Assembly (NCBI RefSeq): GCF_000373185.1
Contig: NZ_KB890626.1
Span: 147,966-211,965 of the forward strand
Reading direction: 5' to 3'
DNA length: 64,000 nucleotides
Source of the DNA: Segatella paludivivens DSM 17968 = JCM 13650
GTDB taxonomy: Bacteria; Bacteroidota; Bacteroidia; Bacteroidales; Bacteroidaceae
The notes under the pieces were generated by a model. It ran no database searches. It was not told the origin of the DNA and saw only the letters and a program-made list of their open reading frames with translations. The position numbers and the translations under genes are program-made. This document shows, piece by piece, positions 46,454 through 54,411 of this stretch; the first letter of the stretch is position 1, and the number at the start of each line of letters is the position of its first letter.

Positions 46454-47116
46454 TTATTTCTTCCTTGCCTTAAAGTATGCCATTGAACCTTCAATATGGT
46501 AATCAAGCACATCATAATTTCTATCTAAGCGATTCCGCAATGATTCTGCCGTCTCGAAAGGAGGCGTGAACCACCCCTTACGTGAAAGGATTGTATTCAC
46601 TAGCCCATCAGAAATAAGAGATTTTCCTTTCACATAGAAACATGCGATGAAATCACCACCAATCTTCAACGTACGGTAGATTTCAGAATAGGCTTTCTCT
46701 TTGTATGGGAATGCATGAACTCCATTCATACTGAGCACAACATCAAACTCACTATTTTCAAATGGTAATATGCTGACATCTCCTTGAAGTGTTCTCACGT
46801 TTTCAAGCCCTGTTGCATTAAAACGTTGATCTGCTTGTGCCAACATATCCTTACTATAATCAAGGCAGATAATCTCGGCATCTTTCAACTCCTGATATTT
46901 CATATAGGTGAAGATACCTGTGCCAACAGGAACATCCAACAACTTACCACAAAATCCGCTAGGTATATAGTCTAACACATGCTTCACAATCTCTTTTTCA
47001 TCAACATTTCCCCAGAATAATCTCATATAGAGACGGCTCCACCACTTTTTTTGCGTGAGCATATCATCGTAGAAATTAATACTCTGACGATATGATTCTT
47101 TTATTTTGTCTATCAT
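46454..47116 (-). CDS. Class I SAM-dependent methyltransferase
   Basis: The 220-residue Rossmann methyltransferase has motif I LLDVPVGTGIFTYM (about residues 58-71), the acidic motif II IICLDYSKDML and motif IV LSMNGVHAFPYKEKAYSE. The overall pattern is of the UbiE/small-molecule (Methyltransf_11) kind. A promoter lies 137 bases upstream. No neighbour indicates the substrate. Confidence 0.85.
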   Translation of the reverse strand: MIDKIKESYRQSINFYDDMLTQKKWWSRLYMRLFWGNVDEKEIVKHVLDYIPSGFCGKLLDVPVGTGIFTYMKYQELKDAEIICLDYSKDMLAQADQRFNATGLENVRTLQGDVSILPFENSEFDVVLSMNGVHAFPYKEKAYSEIYRTLKIGGDFIACFYVKGKSLISDGLVNTILSRKGWFTPPFETAESLRNRLDRNYDVLDYHIEGSMAYFKARKK

Positions 47117-47252
47117 GATTATTCATTTTATTTAGCGATAATGATAGTAAACTGTCGTAGCAATCGTCCAAGGAATCCATCAGGACGAGCACACTGGCAA
47201 AAAACATATTTTAATATTTTCATAGCAATAAAGTATAATATAAATTCCAATG

Positions 47253-47283
47253 CAAAGATACACATTGTATTTGAATAATGCAA
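47253..47283 (-). promoter_or_regulatory. Promoter of the methyltransferase gene
   Basis: TTG (47283-47281 region, ATTG on the minus strand), a 20-base spacer and TATCTTTG (47260-47253). Confidence 0.55.
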
Positions 47284-47431
47284 TACCTATTTCACGTCAT
47301 TCATCATTTGATGCTACATTCACAGAAACTATTACATTGATAAATTCCTTTTACTATTTATTCTGTAAAGAAGCATCAAAATGATATAAAACAAATTCGT
47401 TTTTCTATAACAAATGATGTAAAATAATTCG

Positions 47432-47439
47432 TAACTTTG
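47432..47439 (+). promoter_or_regulatory. Promoter -7 element of the HAD gene
   Basis: TAACTTTG is an exact TAnnTTTG match, ending only 5 bases before the ATG at 47445. If used, transcription starts on or next to the start codon (leaderless message). No -33 TTTG at the right spacing. Confidence 0.45.
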
Positions 47440-47444
47440 CATTC

Positions 47445-48062
47445 ATGAATAGTAAAATAAAAAATATTATTTTCGATTTAGGTAATGTTCTCGTTAAACT
47501 CGACGAAGATGCCACAATGCGTGCTTTTGAAAAGCTTGGAATGGGTAGATTTAATCATTTACATGAATATCCAGAAGCTTTGAAACTATTTCAAGCCATG
47601 GGCATAGGAATGATTTCTAATCAGGAGTTCTTTGATTCATTCCGCAAAATTATCAATCCAGATGCTACAGACAAGCAAATTACTGATGCTACCAATGCGA
47701 TGCTCCTCATAATTCCGGATGCGAAAAAACAAAAATTGATTGATCTTCGCAAAGCGGGATATAGAACATTCTTGTTGAGCAACACCATTGATATACATTG
47801 GCGCTATTGTAAAGACAAACTTTTTCCGATGGATCACTACACCGCTGATGATTATTTTGACCGCATTTTCACGTCACAAGAGATGCACATGAAAAAACCT
47901 GATGACGAAATATTTCAGTCGGTTATTAAAGAAGCAAGTATAAAGCCTAATGAGACAATCTTCATTGATGATCTTGAAGTGAACTGCGAGGCTGCTGAAA
48001 GAAATGGTATACAATCATTTCAGAACAAGGAATTTGATGATTGGATGAAATTATTTAGTTAA
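47445..48062 (+). CDS. HAD-superfamily hydrolase (YihX-like phosphatase)
   Basis: The 205-residue HAD phosphatase has motif I IIFDLGNVLVKLD (nucleophile Asp, with Gly in the +2 position as in YihX), motif II LLSNTID, and motif III/IV KKPDDEIFQ...IFIDDLEVN. YihX dephosphorylates glucose-1-phosphate, so a sugar phosphate substrate is likely but unproven. The start cannot be moved downstream without losing motif I, which makes the very close promoter element notable. Confidence 0.87.
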   Translation: MNSKIKNIIFDLGNVLVKLDEDATMRAFEKLGMGRFNHLHEYPEALKLFQAMGIGMISNQEFFDSFRKIINPDATDKQITDATNAMLLIIPDAKKQKLIDLRKAGYRTFLLSNTIDIHWRYCKDKLFPMDHYTADDYFDRIFTSQEMHMKKPDDEIFQSVIKEASIKPNETIFIDDLEVNCEAAERNGIQSFQNKEFDDWMKLFS

Positions 48063-48193
48063 TATGAAGCGACTTTAAATCGTTTATGCCTATATTTGCA
48101 ACATGAAGATACCTTTATGTTCAACCAAAGTCAAGAAATTACACCTATGTAATTCATAAAGAGATAAATCTCATAAAGCATAAATAGAAGAAA

Positions 48194-49132
48194 ATGAAAG
48201 CAACTAGAATAACAGAACTCTTTGGAATAAAATATCCTATCATTGCTGGAGGAATGGTATGGTGCAGTGGATGGCGATTAGCTTCTGCCGTGAGTAATGC
48301 TGGCGGATTGGGACTAATTGGTGCTGGTAGTATGCATCCAGAAACACTAGCCGAGCATATTGACAAAATGAAGGCTGCCACAGACAAACCATGGGGCGTA
48401 AATCTTCCATTGATGTATCCTGAAATTGATAAGATTGTAGAACTTATCATCAACAAAGGTGTGAAGATTGTATTCACATCTGCTGGTAGCCCTAGCAAAC
48501 TAACGGCAAAGTTTCACGAAGCAGGTATAAAGGTTGTTCATGTTATAGCTAACAGCAAGTTTGCCCGCAAATGCGAGGAGGCTGGTGTTGATGCTATCGT
48601 TGCTGAAGGATTTGAAGCAGGCGGACACAACGGCCGTGAAGAACTGACCACAATGACCTTGATACCGCAAATTCGTAAGGCAACATCGTTGCCACTGCTT
48701 GCTGCTGGAGGTATTACCTCAGGCAATGCTATATTGGCTGCTATGGCTCTTGGTGCAGATGGCGTGCAAATAGGTACACTTTTTGCCTTGAGTGAGGAGA
48801 GTTCGGCATCTATTGCTTTCAAGCAGCACTGTTTAAATCTAGGCGAAAGCGACACAATGCTTGCGCTGAAAAAGATATCTCCTACTCGTCTCGTTAAAAA
48901 CGCTCTTTACGAACGTATCAAGGAAGCTGAGGATCGTGGGGCTGACGCAGACGAACTGCGCACCATACTTGGAACCAATGCCGCTAAACGAGGTATCTTT
49001 GAAGGCGATATAGAGAATGGAGAAATGGAGATTGGCCAGGCAGTAGCTGGAATCCATGAGATAAAACCTGTGAGTTTGATTATGAAAGAATTGGTTGACG
49101 AATACGATAAGACATTACAAACACTTAGATGA
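48194..49132 (+). CDS. Nitronate monooxygenase / FabK-like flavoprotein
   Basis: This is a 312-residue TIM-barrel FMN enzyme of the nitronate monooxygenase/2-nitropropane dioxygenase family. Visible are YPIIAGGMVWCSGWRLASAV (FMN and N-terminal loop), NAGGLGLIGAGS, VNLPLMYP, the AEGFEAGGHNG flavin and active-site loop, and LLAAGGITSG with GADGVQIGT. The family includes nitronate-detoxifying enzymes and enoyl-ACP reductase FabK, and sequence alone does not decide. A TATATTTG at 48091-48098 may be its -7 element. Confidence 0.87.
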   Translation: MKATRITELFGIKYPIIAGGMVWCSGWRLASAVSNAGGLGLIGAGSMHPETLAEHIDKMKAATDKPWGVNLPLMYPEIDKIVELIINKGVKIVFTSAGSPSKLTAKFHEAGIKVVHVIANSKFARKCEEAGVDAIVAEGFEAGGHNGREELTTMTLIPQIRKATSLPLLAAGGITSGNAILAAMALGADGVQIGTLFALSEESSASIAFKQHCLNLGESDTMLALKKISPTRLVKNALYERIKEAEDRGADADELRTILGTNAAKRGIFEGDIENGEMEIGQAVAGIHEIKPVSLIMKELVDEYDKTLQTLR

Positions 49133-49179
49133 ACCATATACATCTAAGTACTTGTAAATATTCACATTATAGCAACCGA

Positions 49180-49539
49180 TTACACCTTATCAGAATACTT
49201 TAATCTTAGTATTTTTGGCAGACCACTGATCACGAGATTATAGGATTCTACAATCCACTTTTTAATTTGTTCTGCATCGAATATATGCTCTATAAGGATG
49301 TCATTCCAATGCACTTTGTTTAGATGGTATCCGGCACTTACGGCTTCATACTTATCACGAAGACGCAGTCCCTCTTCAGGTGGCAGTTTGATAGAGATAC
49401 GTGGTTCGGCATATTCCAAAGGCAGATGTAGGAATATCTTTCCTTCAATTCTAAACACAATCATCTCTGGACCATACGGAGAATCCTCTGTAACACCAGG
49501 TAGTGACAGACAATATTCTCTAACTTCTTCTATATTCAT
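49180..49539 (-). CDS. MmcQ/YjbR-family protein
   Basis: The 119-residue protein has the MmcQ/YjbR fold. Marks are the N-terminal MNIEEVREYCLSLPGVTED, the PYGPEMIVFRIEGKIF beta hairpin and the HLNKVHWNDILI segment near the end. The family has a double-wing DNA-binding-like fold but no settled function. It ends a six-gene operon, 12 bases after the AlkZ-like gene. Confidence 0.85.
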   Translation of the reverse strand: MNIEEVREYCLSLPGVTEDSPYGPEMIVFRIEGKIFLHLPLEYAEPRISIKLPPEEGLRLRDKYEAVSAGYHLNKVHWNDILIEHIFDAEQIKKWIVESYNLVISGLPKILRLKYSDKV

Positions 49540-49551
49540 AATAATATTGTT

Positions 49552-50586
49552 TTACTTGGTTTTAAATTTCATATATCTCGCCCACTCTTCCTGCATATCT
49601 GTATCATGCTCTCCATCAAAGAATTCTACTTGGCATTCTTTTTTAAATGGACTCCAGTTACCACATATTCTACCATCTTTAGCTACTATAGGCTGAAAGA
49701 TTCCATTGTTATTATGAGCCTTATGCTTGTATTCTTCTGAGAGTACAATGTCACGACTCTTATAGCTTATTAGATATTCATCATAGGGAGAAAGCAAAAG
49801 ATACTTATCCTTACGGAATCCACGTGTCTTACAATCGTCGGTCAGATAGAAGTCTCTTCCATTGTATTTCTCAAGATGAATAGAATCACCTAAAAGAGCG
49901 ATTCCTTTTCGGCAATCACTCATACTTAATCCCGACCACCATGCAAAATCTTCCAACGTTGCCGGTTGACGACTTTGAAAGTATTTACGAGTGAAGAGCA
50001 TTAAAGCATTGTCGCGGTCTAATTTAGCAGACTGTTTCACCTTATCTGCTGTTAAAGCATAAGTAGCTTTCATCGGCAACAAGTCTCCACTACAAATGGT
50101 GCCCGACATCTCTGCCATGCGGATATGATAGGATAGTCGGTGATTATCCAGCCGAATATCTTTCTTTGCAAGCGCATCAATAAAGTCTTCTTTCGTTACG
50201 CTTTTCTTGTCGGCAGCTGTCTGGGCGAGAATATCTCTTACTCTCATCAGTTCATCATCTGGAATGCTGATTTTATTACTGCTCATCCATCCCTTAATTA
50301 CGGCTATTGACTTGGGAGCGCAAAGTTCTATCAAGTTCCAATAATCATCAGCAGATATAAGTTGCCAAGTGCCTCTCATCAAGTGCATGCGTATAATCTT
50401 TCCACTGTCAAAAGCCTCTTTAAAAGCTTTAGCTGATGGCTTGCGAGTACGCATCTCCACAGCCCATCGCATCATGCGATATTCCTGTGCCTGCATCGCA
50501 CACATATAGTTTACCACATCTTCAGGATTATTGAATTGTGGGCATATTAACTGCTGATTTAAAAGTCGTATTGCTATAGGATTCAT
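49552..50586 (-). CDS. AlkZ-like winged-helix DNA glycosylase
   Basis: The 344-residue HTH_42 (YcaQ/AlkZ) superfamily protein is built from tandem winged helices. The catalytic Q-x-Q motif is present (AMQAQEY, Gln32 and Gln34), along with MHLMRGTWQLI and LLLSPYDEYLISYKSR, which are typical of the family. AlkZ unhooks DNA interstrand crosslinks and some relatives act on other alkylated bases. It overlaps the VOC gene start-to-stop by 4 bases. A DNA alkylation repair role is inferred. Confidence 0.85.
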   Translation of the reverse strand: MNPIAIRLLNQQLICPQFNNPEDVVNYMCAMQAQEYRMMRWAVEMRTRKPSAKAFKEAFDSGKIIRMHLMRGTWQLISADDYWNLIELCAPKSIAVIKGWMSSNKISIPDDELMRVRDILAQTAADKKSVTKEDFIDALAKKDIRLDNHRLSYHIRMAEMSGTICSGDLLPMKATYALTADKVKQSAKLDRDNALMLFTRKYFQSRQPATLEDFAWWSGLSMSDCRKGIALLGDSIHLEKYNGRDFYLTDDCKTRGFRKDKYLLLSPYDEYLISYKSRDIVLSEEYKHKAHNNNGIFQPIVAKDGRICGNWSPFKKECQVEFFDGEHDTDMQEEWARYMKFKTK

Positions 50587-50969
50587 ACCGTAATCTCAAT
50601 TAAAACTCCTTCGGGTCCTGCAATACAACTTTCGTAATAGCCATCACCCGTAGTACGTGGTCCACTGATGCACTCGTAGCCTGCATTCTTTAATTCTTCC
50701 GCCTTTGCATCTACAGCGTTCTTGCTTCCAAGCGCAATCGATACATGAATAAATCCGCCACGAAAGACATCTGTTAATGGCTCTGTAACCTCTGGCCTAG
50801 ACATAATTTCTAAGCGTGCACCACCATCAGGGAAACTTAAGATATATGTTTTAAGTCCTGTACGTGGATTGTGATATAGTTCATTAGATGCACAACTGAA
50901 GTGTCCCACAAAGAAACACTTCATGCTTTCAAGGTCTATACAATAAAGTGCAATATGGTCAATATTCAT
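50583..50969 (-). CDS. VOC-family (glyoxalase/bleomycin resistance-like) protein
   Basis: The 128-residue vicinal-oxygen-chelate protein has two beta-alpha-beta-beta-beta repeats. It opens NIDHIALYCIDLESMKCFF with the metal-type His and ends ESCIAGPEGVLIEITV with the matching Glu. VOC proteins include lactoylglutathione lyases, dioxygenases and antibiotic-binding proteins. Substrate unknown. It lies between the SUI1 gene (1-base gap) and the AlkZ-like gene (4-base overlap). Confidence 0.87.
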   Translation of the reverse strand: MNIDHIALYCIDLESMKCFFVGHFSCASNELYHNPRTGLKTYILSFPDGGARLEIMSRPEVTEPLTDVFRGGFIHVSIALGSKNAVDAKAEELKNAGYECISGPRTTGDGYYESCIAGPEGVLIEITV

Positions 50970-50970
50970 A

Positions 50971-51381
50971 TTACTTAGTTTGTGTATAACCTTCTTTCTT
51001 CAAAATGTCGAGAAGTCGCTCACGGTGATCTCCTTGAATAATAATCTCTCCATCCTTTACAGAACCGCCGACACCACATTTTTGCTTTAAAATCTTACAA
51101 AGGTTCATCATATCATCTTCTGAACCAACGAAGAATTTAACGATCGTGACCGTTTTGCCACCACGCCCAGCACGTTCCATATATAATCGTAACTTCTGCT
51201 GATTCTTTGGTAACGTCATCATTTCATCATCTGAATTCTCGGAATAGCCAAAATCAGTATTTGTGGAGTAAACCACTCCTACTCGCTTCTTTCTATCAAC
51301 ATCTTTATTTTCTGATGTCTCTACATTATCGCTTGTTGCTCCTAGAGCAGCCAAAGCACTTTTCCAATCTGTTCCTGCCAT
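50971..51381 (-). CDS. SUI1/eIF1-like translation factor (YciH)
   Basis: The 136-residue protein has a SUI1 domain in its C-terminal half: ERAGRGGKTVTIVKFFVG, then LKQKCGVGGSVKDGEIIIQG. This is the bacterial YciH form of eIF1, which affects start-codon fidelity and translation under stress. The N-terminal 50 residues are a charged, probably disordered extension. It is in an operon between the GNAT (2-base gap) and VOC genes. Confidence 0.92.
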   Translation of the reverse strand: MAGTDWKSALAALGATSDNVETSENKDVDRKKRVGVVYSTNTDFGYSENSDDEMMTLPKNQQKLRLYMERAGRGGKTVTIVKFFVGSEDDMMNLCKILKQKCGVGGSVKDGEIIIQGDHRERLLDILKKEGYTQTK

Positions 51382-51383
51382 AT

Positions 51384-51908
51384 TTATTTCATTACTTTTT
51401 GAAACTCAAACAATCCATCCGCTTGATCTAAATGCCCAGGCAAATTAGGATCTGGATGATGTGCATTAAAGAACTCTACTACATGAAAACCACAACGGTT
51501 AATGTAGAAGTGAACATTGCGAACATCGAAATAAGGTGTAGAGGTTGACCACACTTCTGTTTCTGGGTGCAGTTGCTCAATGGCATTCCAAATTGCATAA
51601 CCTACTCCTTTACTCTGCACACCTACCTTTACATAGAGAAAAGTCAATTCATTATGGTGAGTCTGATTATCAACCTTCAGGACAGTTCCACCTAAGCGAT
51701 GTCCAAATTCATCAATAGCCTCGTATGCTTCAGCGCCTTCTGCATTCATTGCCTCATAGAAGTCCTTATCAGGCAATATCTGCCATGTATTAGCTGCATC
51801 CTCTCCATCATGCTTACAAGAGTTGAAGCCTTTGAGAAATGCTTCTTGCATCTCTTCCTTAAAATCTATTATTTGATCATCAGTGAGTCTTTGCAATCTA
51901 ATATACAT
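51384..51908 (-). CDS. GNAT family N-acetyltransferase
   Basis: This is a 174-residue GNAT protein with the acetyl-CoA motif LYVKVGVQSKGVGYAIWNAI and the C-terminal NVHFYINRCGFHVVEFFNAHH region. It is 1 base downstream of the lipoprotein gene and 2 bases upstream of the SUI1 gene. Substrate unknown. Confidence 0.84.
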   Translation of the reverse strand: MYIRLQRLTDDQIIDFKEEMQEAFLKGFNSCKHDGEDAANTWQILPDKDFYEAMNAEGAEAYEAIDEFGHRLGGTVLKVDNQTHHNELTFLYVKVGVQSKGVGYAIWNAIEQLHPETEVWSTSTPYFDVRNVHFYINRCGFHVVEFFNAHHPDPNLPGHLDQADGLFEFQKVMK

Positions 51909-51909
51909 C

Positions 51910-52350
51910 TTATTTACTTTCCAATTTAGAATTCATATACTCGCGGCTTACAGTAATCTGTGCCGTAGGACGAATAGAGTAACTTTGTGGCTTTTTATTT
52001 GTGGTAGAATAGCCGAAAGTTAAATGTCCATCAGAACTTTTAGTCAGTTTGATATCTTTGATTTCAGTGCCAAGATTGGTTTCAGGAAGTACCTTTGCAA
52101 TCACAAAGTCTTTTTCGAAATCAATTTGTGTTGGCTGACCATTCTTACCCATAAAGGCTGCAGCACCGAAATAGCGATCAAACTCTACCTGCGTAGTCAG
52201 CTTGAGTAACTGTTCTCCCTTTGGAGCGTCATTACGGTAGAAGTAATTCTTTACTTCCTTGAAATTTACTGCTTCTTTACTTACAGAGCAAGATGTCATT
52301 GCTACTGCCACGAGACAGCAAACGACCATTCTGATTATCTTTTTAAACAT
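51910..52350 (-). CDS. Putative lipoprotein
   Basis: I start this gene at the ATG at 52350 (MFKKIIRMVVCCLV), which gives a type II signal peptide with lipobox MTSC|S. An earlier in-frame ATG at 52488 would add 46 unlikely residues. The mature part, about 125 residues, has no motif I recognise. It looks beta-rich and outward-facing (YSIRPTAQITVSREY). It leads the operon lipoprotein-GNAT-SUI1-VOC-AlkZ-like-MmcQ with gaps of 12 bases or less. Confidence 0.75.
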   Translation of the reverse strand: MFKKIIRMVVCCLVAVAMTSCSVSKEAVNFKEVKNYFYRNDAPKGEQLLKLTTQVEFDRYFGAAAFMGKNGQPTQIDFEKDFVIAKVLPETNLGTEIKDIKLTKSSDGHLTFGYSTTNKKPQSYSIRPTAQITVSREYMNSKLESK

Positions 52351-52534
52351 AATTCTATTTTTTAACAAGCAGGAAATGCTGTAAACTAAGCAACAACACA
52401 ACCTACCGAAGTTTATCAACAATTGATTAAACACAATAATAACAATAGAAATTCCCCTATTCTCATCATTAACATTGATTGGAAACAATATCCATACGAA
52501 TGGTTATTTCTAGCTGATTTTACCTTATATTAAT

Positions 52535-52798
52535 TTAATCAAAGAGCTTCTTCCAAATCCACAACACAACTACTGCACCAAGAATGCAGAATACGAAATT
52601 TGCAATATACCCCCTCCCAAATAGTTCAATATTCAGCAAATGACTTATTAAAGCTCCAGCATAGCTACCAACTATACCAATTATGAGGTTCATACAACAT
52701 CCTTTACCCTTACCGATCATAATCTTGTTAGCAATGTAACCGATGAAGATGCCTGTCAGTATAGGCCATGCTGTAAATTCTGCAATGTGTTCTAACAT
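52535..52798 (-). CDS. GlsB/YeaQ/YmgE-family stress membrane protein
   Basis: The 87-residue protein has three hydrophobic helices and the transglycosylase-associated (GlsB/YeaQ) pattern: ILTGIFIGYIANKIMIGKGK, then LIIGIVGSYAGALI and the final CILGAVVVLWIWKK. The chosen ATG at 52798 begins MLEHIAEFTAW; an upstream in-frame ATG at 52867 lies inside the thioredoxin gene. It lies 5 bases after thioredoxin. Confidence 0.85.
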   Translation of the reverse strand: MLEHIAEFTAWPILTGIFIGYIANKIMIGKGKGCCMNLIIGIVGSYAGALISHLLNIELFGRGYIANFVFCILGAVVVLWIWKKLFD

Positions 52799-52803
52799 AC
52801 TTA

Positions 52804-53100
52804 TTATAAATATCCGTTGATTATATTCCTTAACTCTGCCAGCGACAATGCACCACTTTGTCTCCAAAGCGACTGCCCGTTACGAAATAACATTAGTGTA
52901 GGTACTGACTGAATCTTATATTGCCCAGCCGTTACGCCTTGTTTATCTACATCTATCTTGATGATGCGAATGCTATCGCCCAATGCTTGTTTCAATTGTT
53001 CTAGAATGGGATGCATCATCTTGCATGGTTGACACCATGTAGCGAAGAAGTCCACCAATACTAGTTTATCGCTTGATATTACTTCATTGAATGTTTCCAT
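52804..53100 (-). CDS. trxA: Thioredoxin
   Basis: This is a 98-residue thioredoxin with active site VDFFATWCQPCKMMHP (W-C-Q-P-C, where most have W-C-G-P-C) and the cis-proline block IQSVPTLMLFRNG. It reduces disulfides in the cytoplasm and could serve the GPx-like peroxidase at 41718. It lies 5 bases ahead of the GlsB-like gene. The Gln in the active site is a known variant in Bacteroidota thioredoxins. Confidence 0.93.
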   Translation of the reverse strand: METFNEVISSDKLVLVDFFATWCQPCKMMHPILEQLKQALGDSIRIIKIDVDKQGVTAGQYKIQSVPTLMLFRNGQSLWRQSGALSLAELRNIINGYL

Positions 53101-53458
53101 AATTTGTATTTTAAGTTTAACTATTTAGTCCAAACCATCTTTACTAGGATGATGAGGTTTCAATACACCTGGCACTACATAACCAAGGATTACATAAATA
53201 ACCAGTTTTAATCATAAAAGTTCAATTTGTTATTATGAGTACAAATATACTTATTTTCTCAATTCTATGATGGATTGAGTCTAAAATTTTGTTTTACAAT
53301 TGCTATATTTAACACTTTCATCAAATTATTATAACTACTTATTTACTGCGACAGCAAATACAAACTGTTGATTAAATATTCAAACAAAAACATTGTATAT
53401 AAATTGTGAATCTTAGTTAACGTAAATAAGCATAAAGCCTTATAACATCACATTTCCT

Positions 53459-53496
53459 ACTTTTTGGTAACTATCTCACTTTTTAGTACCCTATTG
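53459..53496 (+). repeat. Two 19-bp direct repeats, candidate operator
   Basis: ACTTTTTGGTAACTATCTC and ACTTTTTAGTACCCTATTG are adjacent with period 19, sharing ACTTTTT.GTA.C. They overlap the -33 region of the cupin promoter. The GTAC-centred, tandem layout recalls HxlR-type redox regulator sites, which is a tentative comparison. Confidence 0.5.
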
Positions 53497-53524
53497 CAAA
53501 CGAAATTTTTATATGGTAACTTTG
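53494..53524 (+). promoter_or_regulatory. Promoter of the cupin gene
   Basis: TTG (53494-53496), a 20-base spacer and TAACTTTG (53517-53524), 46 bases before the ATG at 53570. Confidence 0.7.
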
Positions 53525-53569
53525 CCATATCAAGACAATGAAACATAACAATTTAAATATAAAACTATA

Positions 53570-53926
53570 ATGAAGAATTTTAAGAAGACAACTGTTGACA
53601 TGAGTGCTGCTCGCACAGAGCTCCATGAGTTATTAAACCTAACAGGTGAAGAGATTTCTATAAACAATATGCCTGCTGGTGTTCAAATACCTTTCGCTCA
53701 TAAGCATAAGCAGAATGAAGAAGTATATGGTGTGATATCAGGTAAAGGCATTATGAATATTGACGGTGAGGATGTAATTCTAAACGCTGGTGATTGGATT
53801 CGTATAGATACTTCCGCAAAACGCCAGCTTCGTGCAGCTGATGATAGTGCCATCAGTTACATCTGTATCCAGACAAAGGCAGGCTCATTAGAAGAGTTTA
53901 CTGCTAAAGACGGAGTTATCCTATAA
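53570..53926 (+). CDS. Cupin-domain protein
   Basis: The 118-residue single-domain cupin has motif 1 PFAHKHKQNEEVYGVISGKG (His-x-His and Glu as metal ligands) and motif 2 GDWIRIDTSAKRQLRA, in which the usual final His is not clear. Function ranges from isomerases to sensors. The promoter with tandem repeats suggests regulated, perhaps redox-dependent expression. It stands alone and ends at a strong hairpin. Confidence 0.85.
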   Translation: MKNFKKTTVDMSAARTELHELLNLTGEEISINNMPAGVQIPFAHKHKQNEEVYGVISGKGIMNIDGEDVILNAGDWIRIDTSAKRQLRAADDSAISYICIQTKAGSLEEFTAKDGVIL

Positions 53927-54022
53927 ATACTTATTTTATGGATATATGATGATGATACTTTTGTTTTGCATGTCTTAATCATAAAGAGCAAAACATAAGT
54001 ATTATCACTATCAATTAGAAAA

Positions 54023-54092
54023 AGTTCTTCACCTAACAAAGATAAGTTAAATAACTAAACAATAGATATTTATCTTTATTAGGTGAAACTTT
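54023..54092 (+). terminator. Long hairpin after the cupin gene
   Basis: AGTTCTTCACCTAACAAAGA pairs imperfectly with TCTTTATTAGGTGAAACTTT over about 22 bp, followed by TTTTAGTTT. It probably terminates the cupin message. Confidence 0.65.
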
Positions 54093-54154
54093 TAGTTTAA
54101 TAGACTATCTATACATTATTATGTCACTCCATTGTCATGTAAGTATCTATTTTC

Positions 54155-54262
54155 TTATTCTGTAAAGCCTTTATCTTTCATATTCTCGGCATTCACAAAT
54201 AAAGCCATGCCTGTTTTCATCTTCTTGAAACTGTTCTTTACCAGTAGAAGCATATAACAATA
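54155..54262 (-). pseudogene. Truncated duplicate of the 58295 GNAT gene tail
   Basis: The minus strand encodes FKKMKTGMALFVNAENM followed by KDKGFTE and a stop at 54157-54155, identical to the last 24 residues of the intact GNAT at 58295-58717. Upstream it is deleted and out of frame (the YASPGKEAFYEKEG region is collapsed). Downstream sequence also aligns to 58260. It lies just before gnd, while the intact copy lies just after pgl. Confidence 0.85.
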
Positions 54263-54315
54263 TAAATATCTGTGGTTTACACATATTCTTTTTTCTGAAA
54301 AATACTATATTTAAG

Positions 54316-54346
54316 TTTGTAGTATTAAACATAAAATGTATATTTG
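54316..54346 (+). promoter_or_regulatory. Promoter of gnd-zwf-pgl
   Basis: TTTG (54316-54319), a 19-base spacer and TATATTTG (54339-54346) form a full consensus match. The leader to the ATG at 54412 is about 60 bases. Confidence 0.82.
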
Positions 54347-54411
54347 TGAGCGTTGTTATAACATTGATAACAACTCGTGTCATTATTAGTATAAATTTTA
54401 AGATATTGATT

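Larger units (their letters stand above)
53101..53569. other. Divergent regulatory region, thioredoxin and cupin
   Basis: The region holds a minus-strand TATATTTG (53249-53242) for thioredoxin, the cupin promoter and its direct repeats. It also has a minus-strand frame without start codon (53217-53125, ending PGVLKPHHPSKDGLD) that looks coding but needs a one-base frame repair to reach an ATG, so it may be a decayed small gene. Confidence 0.4.

Noticed and set aside
53125..53217. Small membrane-like frame ending PGVLKPHHPSKDGLD
   Set aside because: It looks coding but has no start codon; an ATG lies one frame off. Kept only as a note of a possible decayed gene.
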